Source of the DNA: Synoicihabitans lomoniglobus
Lineage (GTDB): Bacteria > Verrucomicrobiota > Verrucomicrobiia > Opitutales > Opitutaceae
DNA length: 64,000 bases
Assembly: GCF_029023725.1 (NCBI RefSeq)
Contig: NZ_CP119075.1
Span: 3,839,501 to 3,903,500 of the forward strand
Direction: 5' to 3'
Of this stretch, positions 8,760-16,601 are shown piece after piece. The stretch's first letter is position 1; the number at the start of each line of letters is the position of its first letter. Both the position numbers and the translations under genes were made by a program. The notes under the pieces were generated by a model. It saw only the letters and a program-made list of their open reading frames with translations, was not told where the DNA came from and made no database searches.

Positions 8760-9119
8760 ATGTCCGACTCTCCCGATCCGCTCGACGAGCTGCTCAAAAC
8801 CTATCCATCGCCCCCGCCCTTGGCCGCGGACTTCAAGGCGCAGGTCCAACAACGCATCGCCCGATCGATCCCGCCCCATCGGCACGGGTGGTGGGCCAAC
8901 CTCAACACCACCTTCGCCCAACCCGCTTTCGCCGTCGTGTTTGTTTTTGCCTGCACGCTGCTCGGCCTGCTGTTGGCGGAAATCCGCACCAGTGCGGAGC
9001 GCAGCCGCACCCACGCCCGGGTCGTCGACAGCTATCTGCAACTCATCAATCCGCGCATCGAACCCGACGCATTGACGACTCCGCCGCCGCGTCGCGACCA
9101 ACCGGAGGACGCCCGTTGA
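8760..9119 (+). CDS. CnrY-like small membrane protein, candidate anti-sigma factor (module 1)
   Basis: A 119-aa protein with a ~55-residue N-terminal cytoplasmic part (DPLDELLKTYPSPPP...), one membrane helix (about residues 56-75) and a short C-terminal tail (VVDSYLQLINPRIEP). It is clearly related to the protein at 48753 (shared DPLxxLL, xxFxAxVxxRIA, [VM]xDxYxxxIxP). Gene order small-membrane/Spy-like/ECF sigma equals that of cnrY-cnrX-cnrH, where CnrY holds the sigma at the membrane. ATG 8760 is preferred to an upstream GTG. The stop overlaps the next start (TTGA). Anti-sigma function is inferred from context and topology. Confidence 0.7.
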   Translation: MSDSPDPLDELLKTYPSPPPLAADFKAQVQQRIARSIPPHRHGWWANLNTTFAQPAFAVVFVFACTLLGLLLAEIRTSAERSRTHARVVDSYLQLINPRIEPDALTTPPPRRDQPEDAR

Positions 9120-9568
9120 ACCGTGGCGCTCTGGTGATGTTCTTCGGCCTCGCCGCCGGACTGATCGCGTTTCAAGGCTGGAGTTCCTGGCGCAACGCCT
9201 GCGACGGCGACGACTTGAGCTGCCAACTCGCCTGGATGCGACAGGACTTGCGGCTGACCGATGAGCAATTCGCCCGGGTGGTGGAATTGCACGATCGCTC
9301 CAGCACCCGCCTGCAACAGCTCGCCCTCGAGATCAGCCGCATGGAGAACGAATTCGAGGCCTTCGAAGCGGCCCGCCGATCGGAAGGTCGCGTCGACTTT
9401 TTGGAGTTTGCCCGCTTCGTCACCGAACGCCGCCGGATCGAAGCCGCCGCTGATCAATCAGCCCGCTCGCTCATCGCCGCCACCGCCGATGTCATGTCCC
9501 CGCTGCAACGTTCGCGCTACCTCGCCTTGGTGGCACCGGCCAGCCCCTCCGGTGCCTCTCCCGACTAG
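9116..9568 (+). CDS. CnrX/Spy-like membrane-anchored periplasmic sensor (Metal_resist-type, module 1)
   Basis: A 150-aa protein with an N-terminal membrane anchor (residues ~5-22) and a helical periplasmic domain containing LTDEQFARVVELHD (residues 47-60), a long amphipathic helix and a final MSPLQRSRYLALV. This is the helical-hairpin plan of Spy/CpxP/CnrX proteins. Start TTG 9116 is set by an AGGA/GGAGG-type site at 9103-9107 and the 4-base TTGA overlap with the preceding stop. Possible ligands are Cys29, Cys36 and His59; the H-x3-H pair of CnrX is not present. The ligand could be a metal, a redox cue or unfolded protein. Confidence 0.7.
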   Translation: MNRGALVMFFGLAAGLIAFQGWSSWRNACDGDDLSCQLAWMRQDLRLTDEQFARVVELHDRSSTRLQQLALEISRMENEFEAFEAARRSEGRVDFLEFARFVTERRRIEAAADQSARSLIAATADVMSPLQRSRYLALVAPASPSGASPD

Positions 9569-9606
9569 CCGCCCGCCCTCGTCCCCGCTCCCCCATACCC
9601 CGCACG

Positions 9607-10188
9607 ATGGAAGAGACCGACCCGGATCTCGCTGACCTGCCGGATCTCCGTGCAGGCGATCCGGAGGCCTTGCGTCGGGTGATGGACCGGTGGGCCAAGC
9701 GCCTTCACGCCTTTGCCTGGCGCTACCTGCAACACACGACCGACGCGCAGGAAATCGCGATGGAAGCCTTTGTGCGGCTCCACCGCTCCAGCGCGAAACT
9801 CCGCGCCGACACCCGTCTGGGCGCATGGCTTTTCACCACGACCGCCAATCTCTGCCGCAACCGCCTGCGCTGGCGCCGCCGCCATCCCGGCGACAGCTGG
9901 GAGGAGATGACCGAAACCGGCGAGCCCGGCGGAACCCAACCGCTGGGCACGGTAAATCCCGACCCCGCCGCCGCCGCGGAAAAATCGGACCGCGCCGACG
10001 CGCTGGTCGGAGCGATTGAAGGCCTCCCGCATCGGCTCAAAACCGTCGTGCTCCTGCATCATTTCGACGGACTGAGTTATCAGGAAATCGGCGACGTGGT
10101 GGGTTGCTCACCCCGCGGCATCGAAACCCGCCTCTACCGTGCCCGCCAACAACTCCGGGAGAAACTCACCAAGCGCCTGACCGACTAG
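9607..10188 (+). CDS. ECF RNA polymerase sigma factor (module 1)
   Basis: A 193-aa sigma-70 family factor. Region 2 runs from LRAGDPEALRRVMDRW through DAQEIAMEAFVRLHR to LGAWLFTTTANLCRNRLR; region 4 is LPHRLKTVVLLHHFDGLSYQEIGDVVG with the helix-turn-helix continuing into [17 protein letters not shown]. It is last in the three-gene module and lies 38 bases after the CnrX-like gene. By analogy with CnrH it would be released when the periplasmic partner senses its signal, and probably controls its own operon. Paralog: 49498-50049. Confidence 0.92.
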   Translation: MEETDPDLADLPDLRAGDPEALRRVMDRWAKRLHAFAWRYLQHTTDAQEIAMEAFVRLHRSSAKLRADTRLGAWLFTTTANLCRNRLRWRRRHPGDSWEEMTETGEPGGTQPLGTVNPDPAAAAEKSDRADALVGAIEGLPHRLKTVVLLHHFDGLSYQEIGDVVGCSPRGIETRLYRARQQLREKLTKRLTD

Positions 10189-10313
10189 ATTCGCAGGCCC
10201 GTGAAAGGATCAAGCTCCAGCACCGCCCACTCCATTAATTTCCTGCGCACCATGCCTCCGCACTCCCGCGCACGCGCATCGTAGCTTTTCAGTTTTTCAG
10301 CGTTCAGCGTTTA

Positions 10314-10328
10314 GCGTTTTAAAAACGC
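10314..10328 (-). terminator. AT-rich dyad after the TonB gene
   Basis: GCGTTTT-A-AAAACGC directly follows the stop codon of the TonB-like gene and is preceded on the plus strand by imperfect direct repeats of (T)TCAGCGT/TTAGCGT. The stem is short, so termination is only a possibility. Confidence 0.35.
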
Positions 10329-11057
10329 TCACTGCGCTACCGGACTGCCCTCGCGAAAGCGGAACTCCTGCGAGGCCCGCACCGTCACCGCTTTCCCGCC
10401 CCGCATCGGCGGGGCAAACTTCCAGGCCCGCACCGCGTTCAAGGCCAACGTGCCCAACTCCGAATAGGCCTGACTCTCGATCGCCGGCATGCGCACCGCC
10501 CCGGTTTCATCGATGAAAAAATCGATCACCACCGTGCCCACCACACCTTCCCGGGCGAGTTCGGCCGGGAACGGCGGCGGGGCGATTTCCAACGGCACCG
10601 GGATGCCGTCCAACTCGCGCAACGTTGGCAACCGCGACACTTTATTGCGAGGGTGTCCGCCTTGGAGATAGAGATCCACGATCGTCTGAAAATCACTGTT
10701 CACCACGATACCGTCGGTCTTGAATTCGATCGGCACCTGCGCCCGCAAGGGAATGGCCCGTCCTTCGGACCGCGCCGCCTGATAGGTCGACTTCTGCACA
10801 ATCTCCGCCGCCCCTTCCGCAAAATAGGGATGCGACGACTCAATCACCATCCAATCGACCAAGCGGTCGTTTTCATCGACCTCGATCACCACCGTGGCAA
10901 AACCGTCCATGCCACGCAGCTTGGCTTCACGCGGATAGTTCAGGTCCGGAGTCTGGATGATGATTGGCTCGTCACCCGTCGGGCTCGTCTCCGCGCCGCG
11001 CAAAACCAACCCGCCCACGCCGGCCAACCAGCAGCAGATAAAACGAAACCAAAACAT
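10329..11057 (-). CDS. TonB-like energy transducer with two TonB C-terminal domains
   Basis: The 242-aa product starts MFWFRFICCWLAGVGG (signal/anchor). Two TonB_C-like modules follow: residues ~28-110 (PDLNYPREAKLRGMDGFATVVIEVDE...) and ~150-235 (PPPFPAELAREGVVGTVVIDFFIDETGAV ... ALNAVRAWKFAPPMRGGK). Classical TonB has one such domain, an inner-membrane helix and a Pro-rich spacer; here the spacer is missing, so this may be a secreted TonB-box-binding or scaffold protein rather than an ExbBD-driven transducer. No exbB/exbD lies near. ATG 11057 is preferred over TTG 11078. Confidence 0.8.
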   Translation of the reverse strand: MFWFRFICCWLAGVGGLVLRGAETSPTGDEPIIIQTPDLNYPREAKLRGMDGFATVVIEVDENDRLVDWMVIESSHPYFAEGAAEIVQKSTYQAARSEGRAIPLRAQVPIEFKTDGIVVNSDFQTIVDLYLQGGHPRNKVSRLPTLRELDGIPVPLEIAPPPFPAELAREGVVGTVVIDFFIDETGAVRMPAIESQAYSELGTLALNAVRAWKFAPPMRGGKAVTVRASQEFRFREGSPVAQ

Positions 11058-11078
11058 GATGACAGAAAATCGGATCAA

Positions 11079-11318
11079 GGTGAATTAGGGTAAACCCGGC
11101 CCACGTCCAATCCCTTCACCCCCTTTGGCTCAGTCTGTTGACCACGCCGCCCGGGCATCGCGCCACCCGGTCCATCGGGAATCGGTCGATTTATCGGCCT
11201 TATTTTAACGTTTTGACTGAACGGATACTGTCGGAAACAGGTTTCAAGGTTGCGCGTCTGCGCCCACCTCAAAAGATCACGGTTCCCACTTCCCCAGACC
11301 CTTTAACCACCCAAACTT
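11079..11318. promoter_or_regulatory. Divergent promoter region
   Basis: The 240-bp gap separates the TonB-like gene (minus) from the sugar isomerase gene (plus). A TTGACT at about 11213 is followed by GGATACTG, and an ACTGT...ACAG dyad lies at ~11229-11241, a possible regulator site. No ribosome binding site is visible before ATG 11319. Confidence 0.3.
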
Positions 11319-12350
11319 ATGTCGAGACCCGTCACCCTGTTCACCGGCCAATGGGCCGATCTCTCCCTCGAAAAACTCGCCCCCCTCGCCAAGAGCATGG
11401 GCTACGACGGCCTCGAGCTCGCCTGTTGGGGCGACCACTTCGATGTGGATGCCGCCAACGCCAAATACATTAAGGAAAAGTGGGAGCTGCTCGCCGATCA
11501 CGGCCTCGAGTGTTTCGCCCTTTCCAACCACCTCGTCGGTCAGGCCATCTGCGACAACATCGACGAGCGGCACAAAGCCATCCTCTCCCCCGCCGTCTGG
11601 GGCAATGGCGACCCCGAAGGCGTCCGCAAGCGCGCCGCCAAACAACTCACCAAAACCGCCAAGGTCGCCCGCAAGTTCTTCGATGCCAAACCCGGCGCCA
11701 AAAAAGGCGCTCCCGCCGTCGTCAACGGTTTCACCGGCTCCTCCATCTGGCACTCCCTCTACGCCTTCCCGCCCACCTCGATGGAATACTGGCAGGCCGG
11801 CTTCGACGACTTCGCCAAACGCTTCGGCCCGATCATGGACGCCTTCGACAAGGTCAATGTGAACTTCGGCCTCGAGGTCCACCCGACCGAAATCGCCTTC
11901 GACATCGCCTCCGCCCACACCGCGCTCAAGGCCATCAAGAACCACAAGCGCTTCGGCTTCAACTACGACCCCTCCCATCTCGGGTATCAGGGCGTCGACT
12001 ACGTGAAGTTCATCCGCGACTTCGGCAAACGCATCTTCCACGTTCACATGAAGGACGTCTGGTGGGATCACGGCAACGGCGACGTCGGCGTCTTCGGCGG
12101 CCACACCGGCTTCGGTGACGCCCGCCGCTTCTGGGACTTCCGCTCCGTCGGCCGCGGCGACATCAATTTCGAGGAAATCATCGTCGCCCTCAACGACGTC
12201 GGTTACGCCGGCCCTCTTTCCGTCGAGTGGGAAGACATCCGCATGGACCGCGTTCAGGGCGGCACCGAATCCGCCGCGTTCTGCCACGGCATCGACTTCG
12301 CCAAGAGCGCCGTCGCCTTCGACGCCGCCTTCGACAAGGAAAATCAATAG
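11319..12350 (+). CDS. Sugar phosphate isomerase/epimerase family TIM-barrel protein
   Basis: A 343-aa AP_endonuc_2 / xylose-isomerase-like TIM barrel. Residues that would bind the divalent metal are visible in order: Glu in [11 protein letters not shown] (~187), Asp in [15 protein letters not shown] (~213), His in [11 protein letters not shown] (~241) and Glu in [13 protein letters not shown] (~300). The family covers IolE, 3-keto-sugar epimerases and related enzymes. It is the first gene of a block with two Gfo/Idh/MocA dehydrogenases, the usual partners for oxidation and epimerisation of inositols or 3-keto-glycosides. Substrate unknown. Confidence 0.88.
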   Translation: MSRPVTLFTGQWADLSLEKLAPLAKSMGYDGLELACWGDHFDVDAANAKYIKEKWELLADHGLECFALSNHLVGQAICDNIDERHKAILSPAVWGNGDPEGVRKRAAKQLTKTAKVARKFFDAKPGAKKGAPAVVNGFTGSSIWHSLYAFPPTSMEYWQAGFDDFAKRFGPIMDAFDKVNVNFGLEVHPTEIAFDIASAHTALKAIKNHKRFGFNYDPSHLGYQGVDYVKFIRDFGKRIFHVHMKDVWWDHGNGDVGVFGGHTGFGDARRFWDFRSVGRGDINFEEIIVALNDVGYAGPLSVEWEDIRMDRVQGGTESAAFCHGIDFAKSAVAFDAAFDKENQ

Positions 12351-12361
12351 CCCGCCGTTGG

Positions 12362-12472
12362 CGGGATATTTCAAATCTCAAGCTCCAAATCCCAGCGCAA
12401 ATCCGCCGCGCTCCGGTTCCATCCCGTAACGGGAGTGGAGCCATCGGGGTCCATCTGTGGTTAACAACAAAT
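12362..12472 (+). repeat. Intergenic repeat copy 1 (ATCTGTGGTTAA family)
   Basis: The gap holds TCCATCCCGTAACGGGAGTG and then GAGCCATCGGGGTCCATCTG-TGGTTAA. Almost the same block recurs at 13710-13757, and the terminal ATCTGTGGTTAA also at 24139-24150. The inner CCCGTAACGGG is itself a small hairpin. Confidence 0.75.
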
Positions 12473-12503
12473 CCGTCTTTCCGCTCGTTCTCTCTTCCCA
12501 CTC

Positions 12504-13586
12504 ATGAGTAAAAAAATCGCCATCATCGGTGCCGGCGGCATGGCCGCCTACCACATCGCCGGTTTCCGCCAAGCCGGCGCCGAGGTCATCGCCATGGCCG
12601 ACGTCAATCACGACGCCGCCAAGGCCACCGCCGCCAAACAGGGCATCCCGCAAACCTTCGGCGACGTCGCCGAGATGTTCACCGCCCTGCCCGAGCTCGA
12701 CGGCGTGTCCGTCATCGTGCCCAACAAGTTTCACGCCCCGCTCGCCCTCCAAGCCATGCAGGCCGGCAAAAACGTTTTCTGCGAAAAACCGCCCGCCATG
12801 AGCGCCGCCGAGATGGCCGAACTCAAAGCCACGGCCGAGTCGACCGGCCAAACGCTGATGTTCAACTTCAACAACCGCGCCCGCCCCGAAAGCTACGCCA
12901 TGCGCGGCTACGTGACCGACGGCTCCATTGGCACGATCAATACCTGCCAGGCCAAGTGGATCCGCCGCGCCGGCATCCCCGGCTTCGGCGGTTGGTTCAC
13001 CAACAAAGGCCTCGCCGGCGGCGGTCCCCTCATCGACCTCCTCCACATGATCGATCTCGGCATGCATTTCATGGGCTACCCCGAGCCCGCGCACGTCCTC
13101 GCCACGACTTACCACGATCATATCGACAACAAAGCCTTCAAGGGTCCGTGGGGCATCCCCGACAACGCCAAAGGCGTGAACGACGTCGAGGCCGCCGCCC
13201 ACGGTTTTGTCACGTTCAAGACCGGCCAATCCATGTCGTTCCAGGTATCCTGGGCCGAGATGAACCAACGCGAAGAATGCTCCTGCGTCTTCCAAGGTTC
13301 GAAAGCCGGCGGCATGATCCGTCGCCTCTTCGGCGTCGACGGACTCGATGAAACCTCCGTCGATGACTGCGAACTCTACACCGTTGAAAACGGCCTCCAC
13401 GTGAATCGCACCATCAAGGTCGCCGCCGACGAGACCATGGGCCGCGAGCGTTCCGCCGCCAACTTCATCAAGACCCTCGAAGGCACGGAAAAGCCGCTCA
13501 ACACCCCGAGCGAAGCCCTCTCCCTCATGAAGCTCATCGACGGCGCCTACGCCTCCGCCGCCTCCGGCACCCCCGTTGCGCTGTAA
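12504..13586 (+). CDS. Gfo/Idh/MocA family oxidoreductase
   Basis: A 360-aa NAD(P)-dependent sugar dehydrogenase. The Rossmann fold shows IAIIGAGGMAAYHIAGFRQ (residues 4-22), ADVN at the end of strand 2, and the conserved KNVFCEKPPAM (EKP Lys ~93) that places the catalytic lysine. The C-terminal alpha/beta domain contains GGGPLIDLLHMIDLGMHFMG with the catalytic-type D-x3-H pair. It sits between the TIM-barrel enzyme and a second MocA dehydrogenase, all on the same strand. Cytoplasmic: no signal peptide. The preceding isomerase suggests an oxidise-epimerise route for a cyclic polyol or glycoside. Confidence 0.92.
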   Translation: MSKKIAIIGAGGMAAYHIAGFRQAGAEVIAMADVNHDAAKATAAKQGIPQTFGDVAEMFTALPELDGVSVIVPNKFHAPLALQAMQAGKNVFCEKPPAMSAAEMAELKATAESTGQTLMFNFNNRARPESYAMRGYVTDGSIGTINTCQAKWIRRAGIPGFGGWFTNKGLAGGGPLIDLLHMIDLGMHFMGYPEPAHVLATTYHDHIDNKAFKGPWGIPDNAKGVNDVEAAAHGFVTFKTGQSMSFQVSWAEMNQREECSCVFQGSKAGGMIRRLFGVDGLDETSVDDCELYTVENGLHVNRTIKVAADETMGRERSAANFIKTLEGTEKPLNTPSEALSLMKLIDGAYASAASGTPVAL

Positions 13587-13615
13587 GACGAGCAGCCATC
13601 AACCTGCCGTTTTTT

Positions 13616-13757
13616 TTAACCACAGATAAACACAGATTGACACAGATCCGGAGCCATCAGGCTGAAAGTTCTTTCTACTTCAAAAATGACCACGCTACCC
13701 CGCCCAAGGCTCCATCGCGTAACGGTAGTGGAGCCATCGGTGTCCATCTGTGGTTAA
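13616..13757. repeat. Intergenic repeat copy 2 with inverted ends (TTAACCACAGAT...ATCTGTGGTTAA)
   Basis: TTAACCACAGAT at 13616-13627 and its exact reverse complement at 13746-13757 bracket about 142 bp. The left part carries direct short repeats (CACAGAT, CACAGATT, ACACAGAT) and the right part repeats the block seen at 12410-12464. The structure is that of a small non-autonomous palindromic element. Confidence 0.75.
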
Positions 13758-13818
13758 AAAAAAGCAGGCGGAAAACCACCGTCCCATCCGTGGTTAATTA
13801 GAAAACGTATCCCTTTAT

Positions 13819-14988
13819 ATGAAACTGAATCGTAAACTTCGCATGGGCATGGTCGGCGGTGGCCGCGGTGCCTTCATCGGTGCCGTGCACCGCATGGCCG
13901 CCAACCTCGACGGGCAGATCGAACTCGTCGCCGGCTGCTTTTCGTCCGACCCCAAAAAGTCCCGACTCTCCGGCCAGGACTTCTACCTCGATCTGGCCCG
14001 CGTCTACGCGAGTTACGAGGACATGGCCGCCGCCGAGGCCGCGCTGCCCGCTGATCAACGCATCGATTTCGTCTCCATCGTCACGCGCAACAACACCCAC
14101 TTCGCCGTCGCCAAAACCTTTCTCGAAGCCGGCATCCACGTCATCTGCGACAAGCCCCTCTGCCTCACGGTCAAAGAAGCCCGCGCCCTCAAAAAGGTCG
14201 TCGAAAAAACCGGCCAGGTTTTCGCACTCACCCACAACTACACCGGCTACCCCATGGTGAAGGAAGCCCGCGACTGGATCACCTCCGGCAAGCTTGGTAA
14301 AATTCTCAAAATCGTCGTCGAGTATCCCCAAGGCTACGCGGTCACCGCCTTCGAGGAAAAGGGCGACGGAGCCATCTCCAACTGGCGCATGGATCCCTCT
14401 ACCTCGGGAATCTCCAACTGCATGGGCGACATCGGCACGCACGCTCACAACCTCGCCCACTACATCACCGGGCTCGAAATCGAGGAAATCTGCGCCGAGC
14501 TCTCCACCTTCATCCCCGGCCGCCCGCTCGACGACGACGGCAACTGCCTCATCCGCTTCGAAGGCGGGGCCAAAGGCATCCTCTTCGCCTCGCAGATTTC
14601 CAACGGCGACGAGAACAACCTCAACATCCGCGTCTACGGCACCAAAGGCGGACTCGAGTGGCACCAGGAGAATCCCAACGAACTCACCTTCAAGTGCGCC
14701 GACGCCCCGCCCGTCGTGCACCGCCGCGGCAACAGCTACCTCGGGGCCGCGGCCCAAGGCGCGACCCGCACGCCCTTCGCCCACCCCGAAGGATTCATCG
14801 AAGCCTTCGCCAACGTTTACGCCGCCGCCGCGACCGCCATCGCCGACGCCGTGGCCGGCCGCAAGGCGCCCAAAAAAGGCTACGATTTCCCCACGATCGA
14901 CGACGGCATCGCCGGTATGCTCTTCATCGAGACCGTGGTGAAAAGCTCCAACAAAGGCGCCCGCTGGACCAAGTTCCCCAAGGTGTGA
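13819..14988 (+). CDS. Gfo/Idh/MocA family oxidoreductase
   Basis: A 389-aa dehydrogenase of the same superfamily as its neighbour but a distinct subfamily. The nucleotide site is RMGMVGGGRGAFIGAVHR; the usual EKP motif is replaced by HVICDKPLCLTVKEA (DKP), and THNYTGYPMVKEARDWI and MGDIGTHAHNLAHYITG follow, matching the active-site D-x3-H arrangement. The 230-bp gap before it contains a palindromic repeat, so co-transcription with the upstream dehydrogenase is not certain. Probably oxidises the same class of sugar as its neighbours. Confidence 0.92.
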   Translation: MKLNRKLRMGMVGGGRGAFIGAVHRMAANLDGQIELVAGCFSSDPKKSRLSGQDFYLDLARVYASYEDMAAAEAALPADQRIDFVSIVTRNNTHFAVAKTFLEAGIHVICDKPLCLTVKEARALKKVVEKTGQVFALTHNYTGYPMVKEARDWITSGKLGKILKIVVEYPQGYAVTAFEEKGDGAISNWRMDPSTSGISNCMGDIGTHAHNLAHYITGLEIEEICAELSTFIPGRPLDDDGNCLIRFEGGAKGILFASQISNGDENNLNIRVYGTKGGLEWHQENPNELTFKCADAPPVVHRRGNSYLGAAAQGATRTPFAHPEGFIEAFANVYAAAATAIADAVAGRKAPKKGYDFPTIDDGIAGMLFIETVVKSSNKGARWTKFPKV

Positions 14989-15561
14989 GGCAACAGCGGT
15001 AAGCGATCAGCTTTCAGCGGTCAGCCGAAAAGGCGACCGCTGAAGCCCCCCCCGACGCAACCGCTCACTCGCCACAACCGGCGTAGGCCGCCTGCTCGCA
15101 GGCGCTCCCATACCTCGGGCTTTTCTTACAGGAGAGAACCTTGGATAAGGGAGTCTGGATACACCGCGCAGCGACGTAGGCCGTTTGCTCGCAAACGCTC
15201 CCGACCGATCGTGACAGCGGGCGGCGCTCCCAATGAAAGACCACTCCGCAGGTTTTACTTACAGGAGGAAACAGAGATAAACAGAGCCCGAATCCCTAGC
15301 CCAGCGACGTAGGCTATTCAGGCCAATCCGACGAGGTCAGCCGAGTTTTTGGAGGCGCTTATTCGGGTTAATCCGCGCCCTAAATTCACCTGTCACCGCC
15401 TGACGCCATTCAAAACGCGCGGAAAACTCGCTACCTGAATAAATGGGTCAAAGAGCAGGTGATGGACAACATTCTGAGAATCCATTCGGCCTTTCGGACC
15501 TCCTACCATTAGATGCCGATGGTCGCCTCAGCTGACTTCAATCCATCCGCAAACTCAGGTC
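14989..15561. repeat. 570-bp repeat-rich intergenic region (GTAGGCC hairpin array)
   Basis: No convincing gene is present. Two 27-bp copies of a hairpin element lie at 15083-15109 and 15176-15202 (GTAGGCCG-stem-TC-stem-CGCTCCC); a degenerate third begins at 15309. Between them recur TTTT(A)CTTACAGGAG blocks (15120 and 15253). The stem in copy 1 is GCCTGC/GCAGGC and in copy 2 GTTTGC/GCAAAC, so pairing is kept by compensatory changes. The start region also has CAGCGGT/ACCGCTG dyads. Confidence 0.7.
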
Positions 15562-16005
15562 ATGAAAACTATCGCCAGCTTCTCAAAGCCGGAGGAAGCA
15601 TTTTTGGTTCGAGCACGATTGCAGGGCAACGGCGTGAACGCATCCATTCGCGATGAACACATCGTGAGTGCTTACTGGTATTATTCGAATGCCATCGGTG
15701 GGGTCCGAGTTGAAGTCGAGGATGATGACGTTGAACGCGCTCGAGAGATTCTGGAACGACCGCCTTGCGAAACAGGGATCTTGATTTGTCCGCAGTGTGG
15801 CTCGGGCACCGTGCGAATCAGAGAATTAAACGTCTGGACTGCCGTCGCGCTTACCATTGGGTTTCCACTTCCAGTGAAGTCGCGCAGAGCCGACTGCCTG
15901 AGTTGCAAACGCTCGCTTTTTCTAGCGGATTGTCTCATGGAAGAGGGCGATCAAAGATCACTTAGCCGGTCAATCCCCCCACGAGCCAAGCCAGCGAAAC
16001 AATGA
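15562..16005 (+). CDS. DUF2007-type signal-transducing protein with zinc-ribbon
   Basis: A 147-aa cytoplasmic protein. Residues 1-68 match the DUF2007/GlnB-like ferredoxin fold (MKTIASFSKPEEAFLVRARL ... GVRVEVEDDDVERAREILE). A four-Cys ribbon follows: CPQC near residue 75 and CLSC near residue 113, interrupted by a hydrophobic segment (WTAVALTIGFPLPV). The role of the domain is unknown; it may be a protein-interaction or ligand-binding module. The next small membrane-protein gene starts 4 bases later, so they form a pair. Confidence 0.75.
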   Translation: MKTIASFSKPEEAFLVRARLQGNGVNASIRDEHIVSAYWYYSNAIGGVRVEVEDDDVERAREILERPPCETGILICPQCGSGTVRIRELNVWTAVALTIGFPLPVKSRRADCLSCKRSLFLADCLMEEGDQRSLSRSIPPRAKPAKQ

Positions 16006-16009
16006 CCCC

Positions 16010-16315
16010 TTGAAATTCGACCGCGCTAGAAATTCCGCCGAATTCCGAGAACTGTTCGATTGTCTCATGGGGATCGCCATCGGAGTGGCGGCGGCTGAAA
16101 TCATTGGCATCCCATGGGCGGTGGCGGCACTCGCTGCCGTGTATGCGTTGAGACGTTTAAAGAACCATAACCATGCATTGAACCAACGTCTGCGCGTCTT
16201 CGCAGTGGTCACATGCTTCGGCCTCCTGTTGCACGGAAACTGGTCTGCATTTGTCGAAGGAATATCTGTCGGTTACGATGCCGTCGTAGACGTGGGAAAC
16301 AGGTCGGCAAACTAA
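16010..16315 (+). CDS. Small hypothetical membrane protein
   Basis: A 101-aa ORF starting at TTG 16010 (or ATG 16067). It has hydrophobic segments at about residues 20-45 (GIAIGVAAAEIIGIPWAVAA) and 64-76. It lies 4 bases after the DUF2007 gene on the same strand, which is the main support. No known family. Confidence 0.5.
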   Translation: MKFDRARNSAEFRELFDCLMGIAIGVAAAEIIGIPWAVAALAAVYALRRLKNHNHALNQRLRVFAVVTCFGLLLHGNWSAFVEGISVGYDAVVDVGNRSAN

Positions 16316-16601
16316 TCGACGCTTTCACCGGTGATCATCACCACAATCCGCGTAGGCCAGACGAAAACTTCTCGGTAGATTGCCTACGAGAAAACGCTCT
16401 CCCACCCCAGTCGCCCGACTTAAAATGAAGGTTCGTATCACGCAGTCCGCGCCCCGACAAGGCGCATGGCGCGGGCAAGCTGGTAGTTTACGTTTCGGAA
16501 TCCCGTCATTTTTTGCGATTTCCCGGCGAGGGTTTTGGTGAATGCTCGGGTCCCGAGTCCGTCCGTCTCAGGTTCTATCTTAGTTCATCTTTCCCTACCC
16601 C
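16316..16601. other. Intergenic region with a diverged GTAGGCC-type palindrome
   Basis: GCGTAGGCC at about 16350 resembles the repeats at 15083-15320, and TTCTCGGTAG-ATTG-CCTACGAGAA forms a hairpin near 16369-16392. The remainder must contain the promoter of the Tat-exported dehydrogenase. No gene seen. Confidence 0.45.

Noticed and set aside
15083-15320. Possible CRISPR array
   Set aside because: Spacing (93 and about 130 bp) and the hairpin-like, diverging copies do not fit repeat-spacer geometry, and no cas gene is present.
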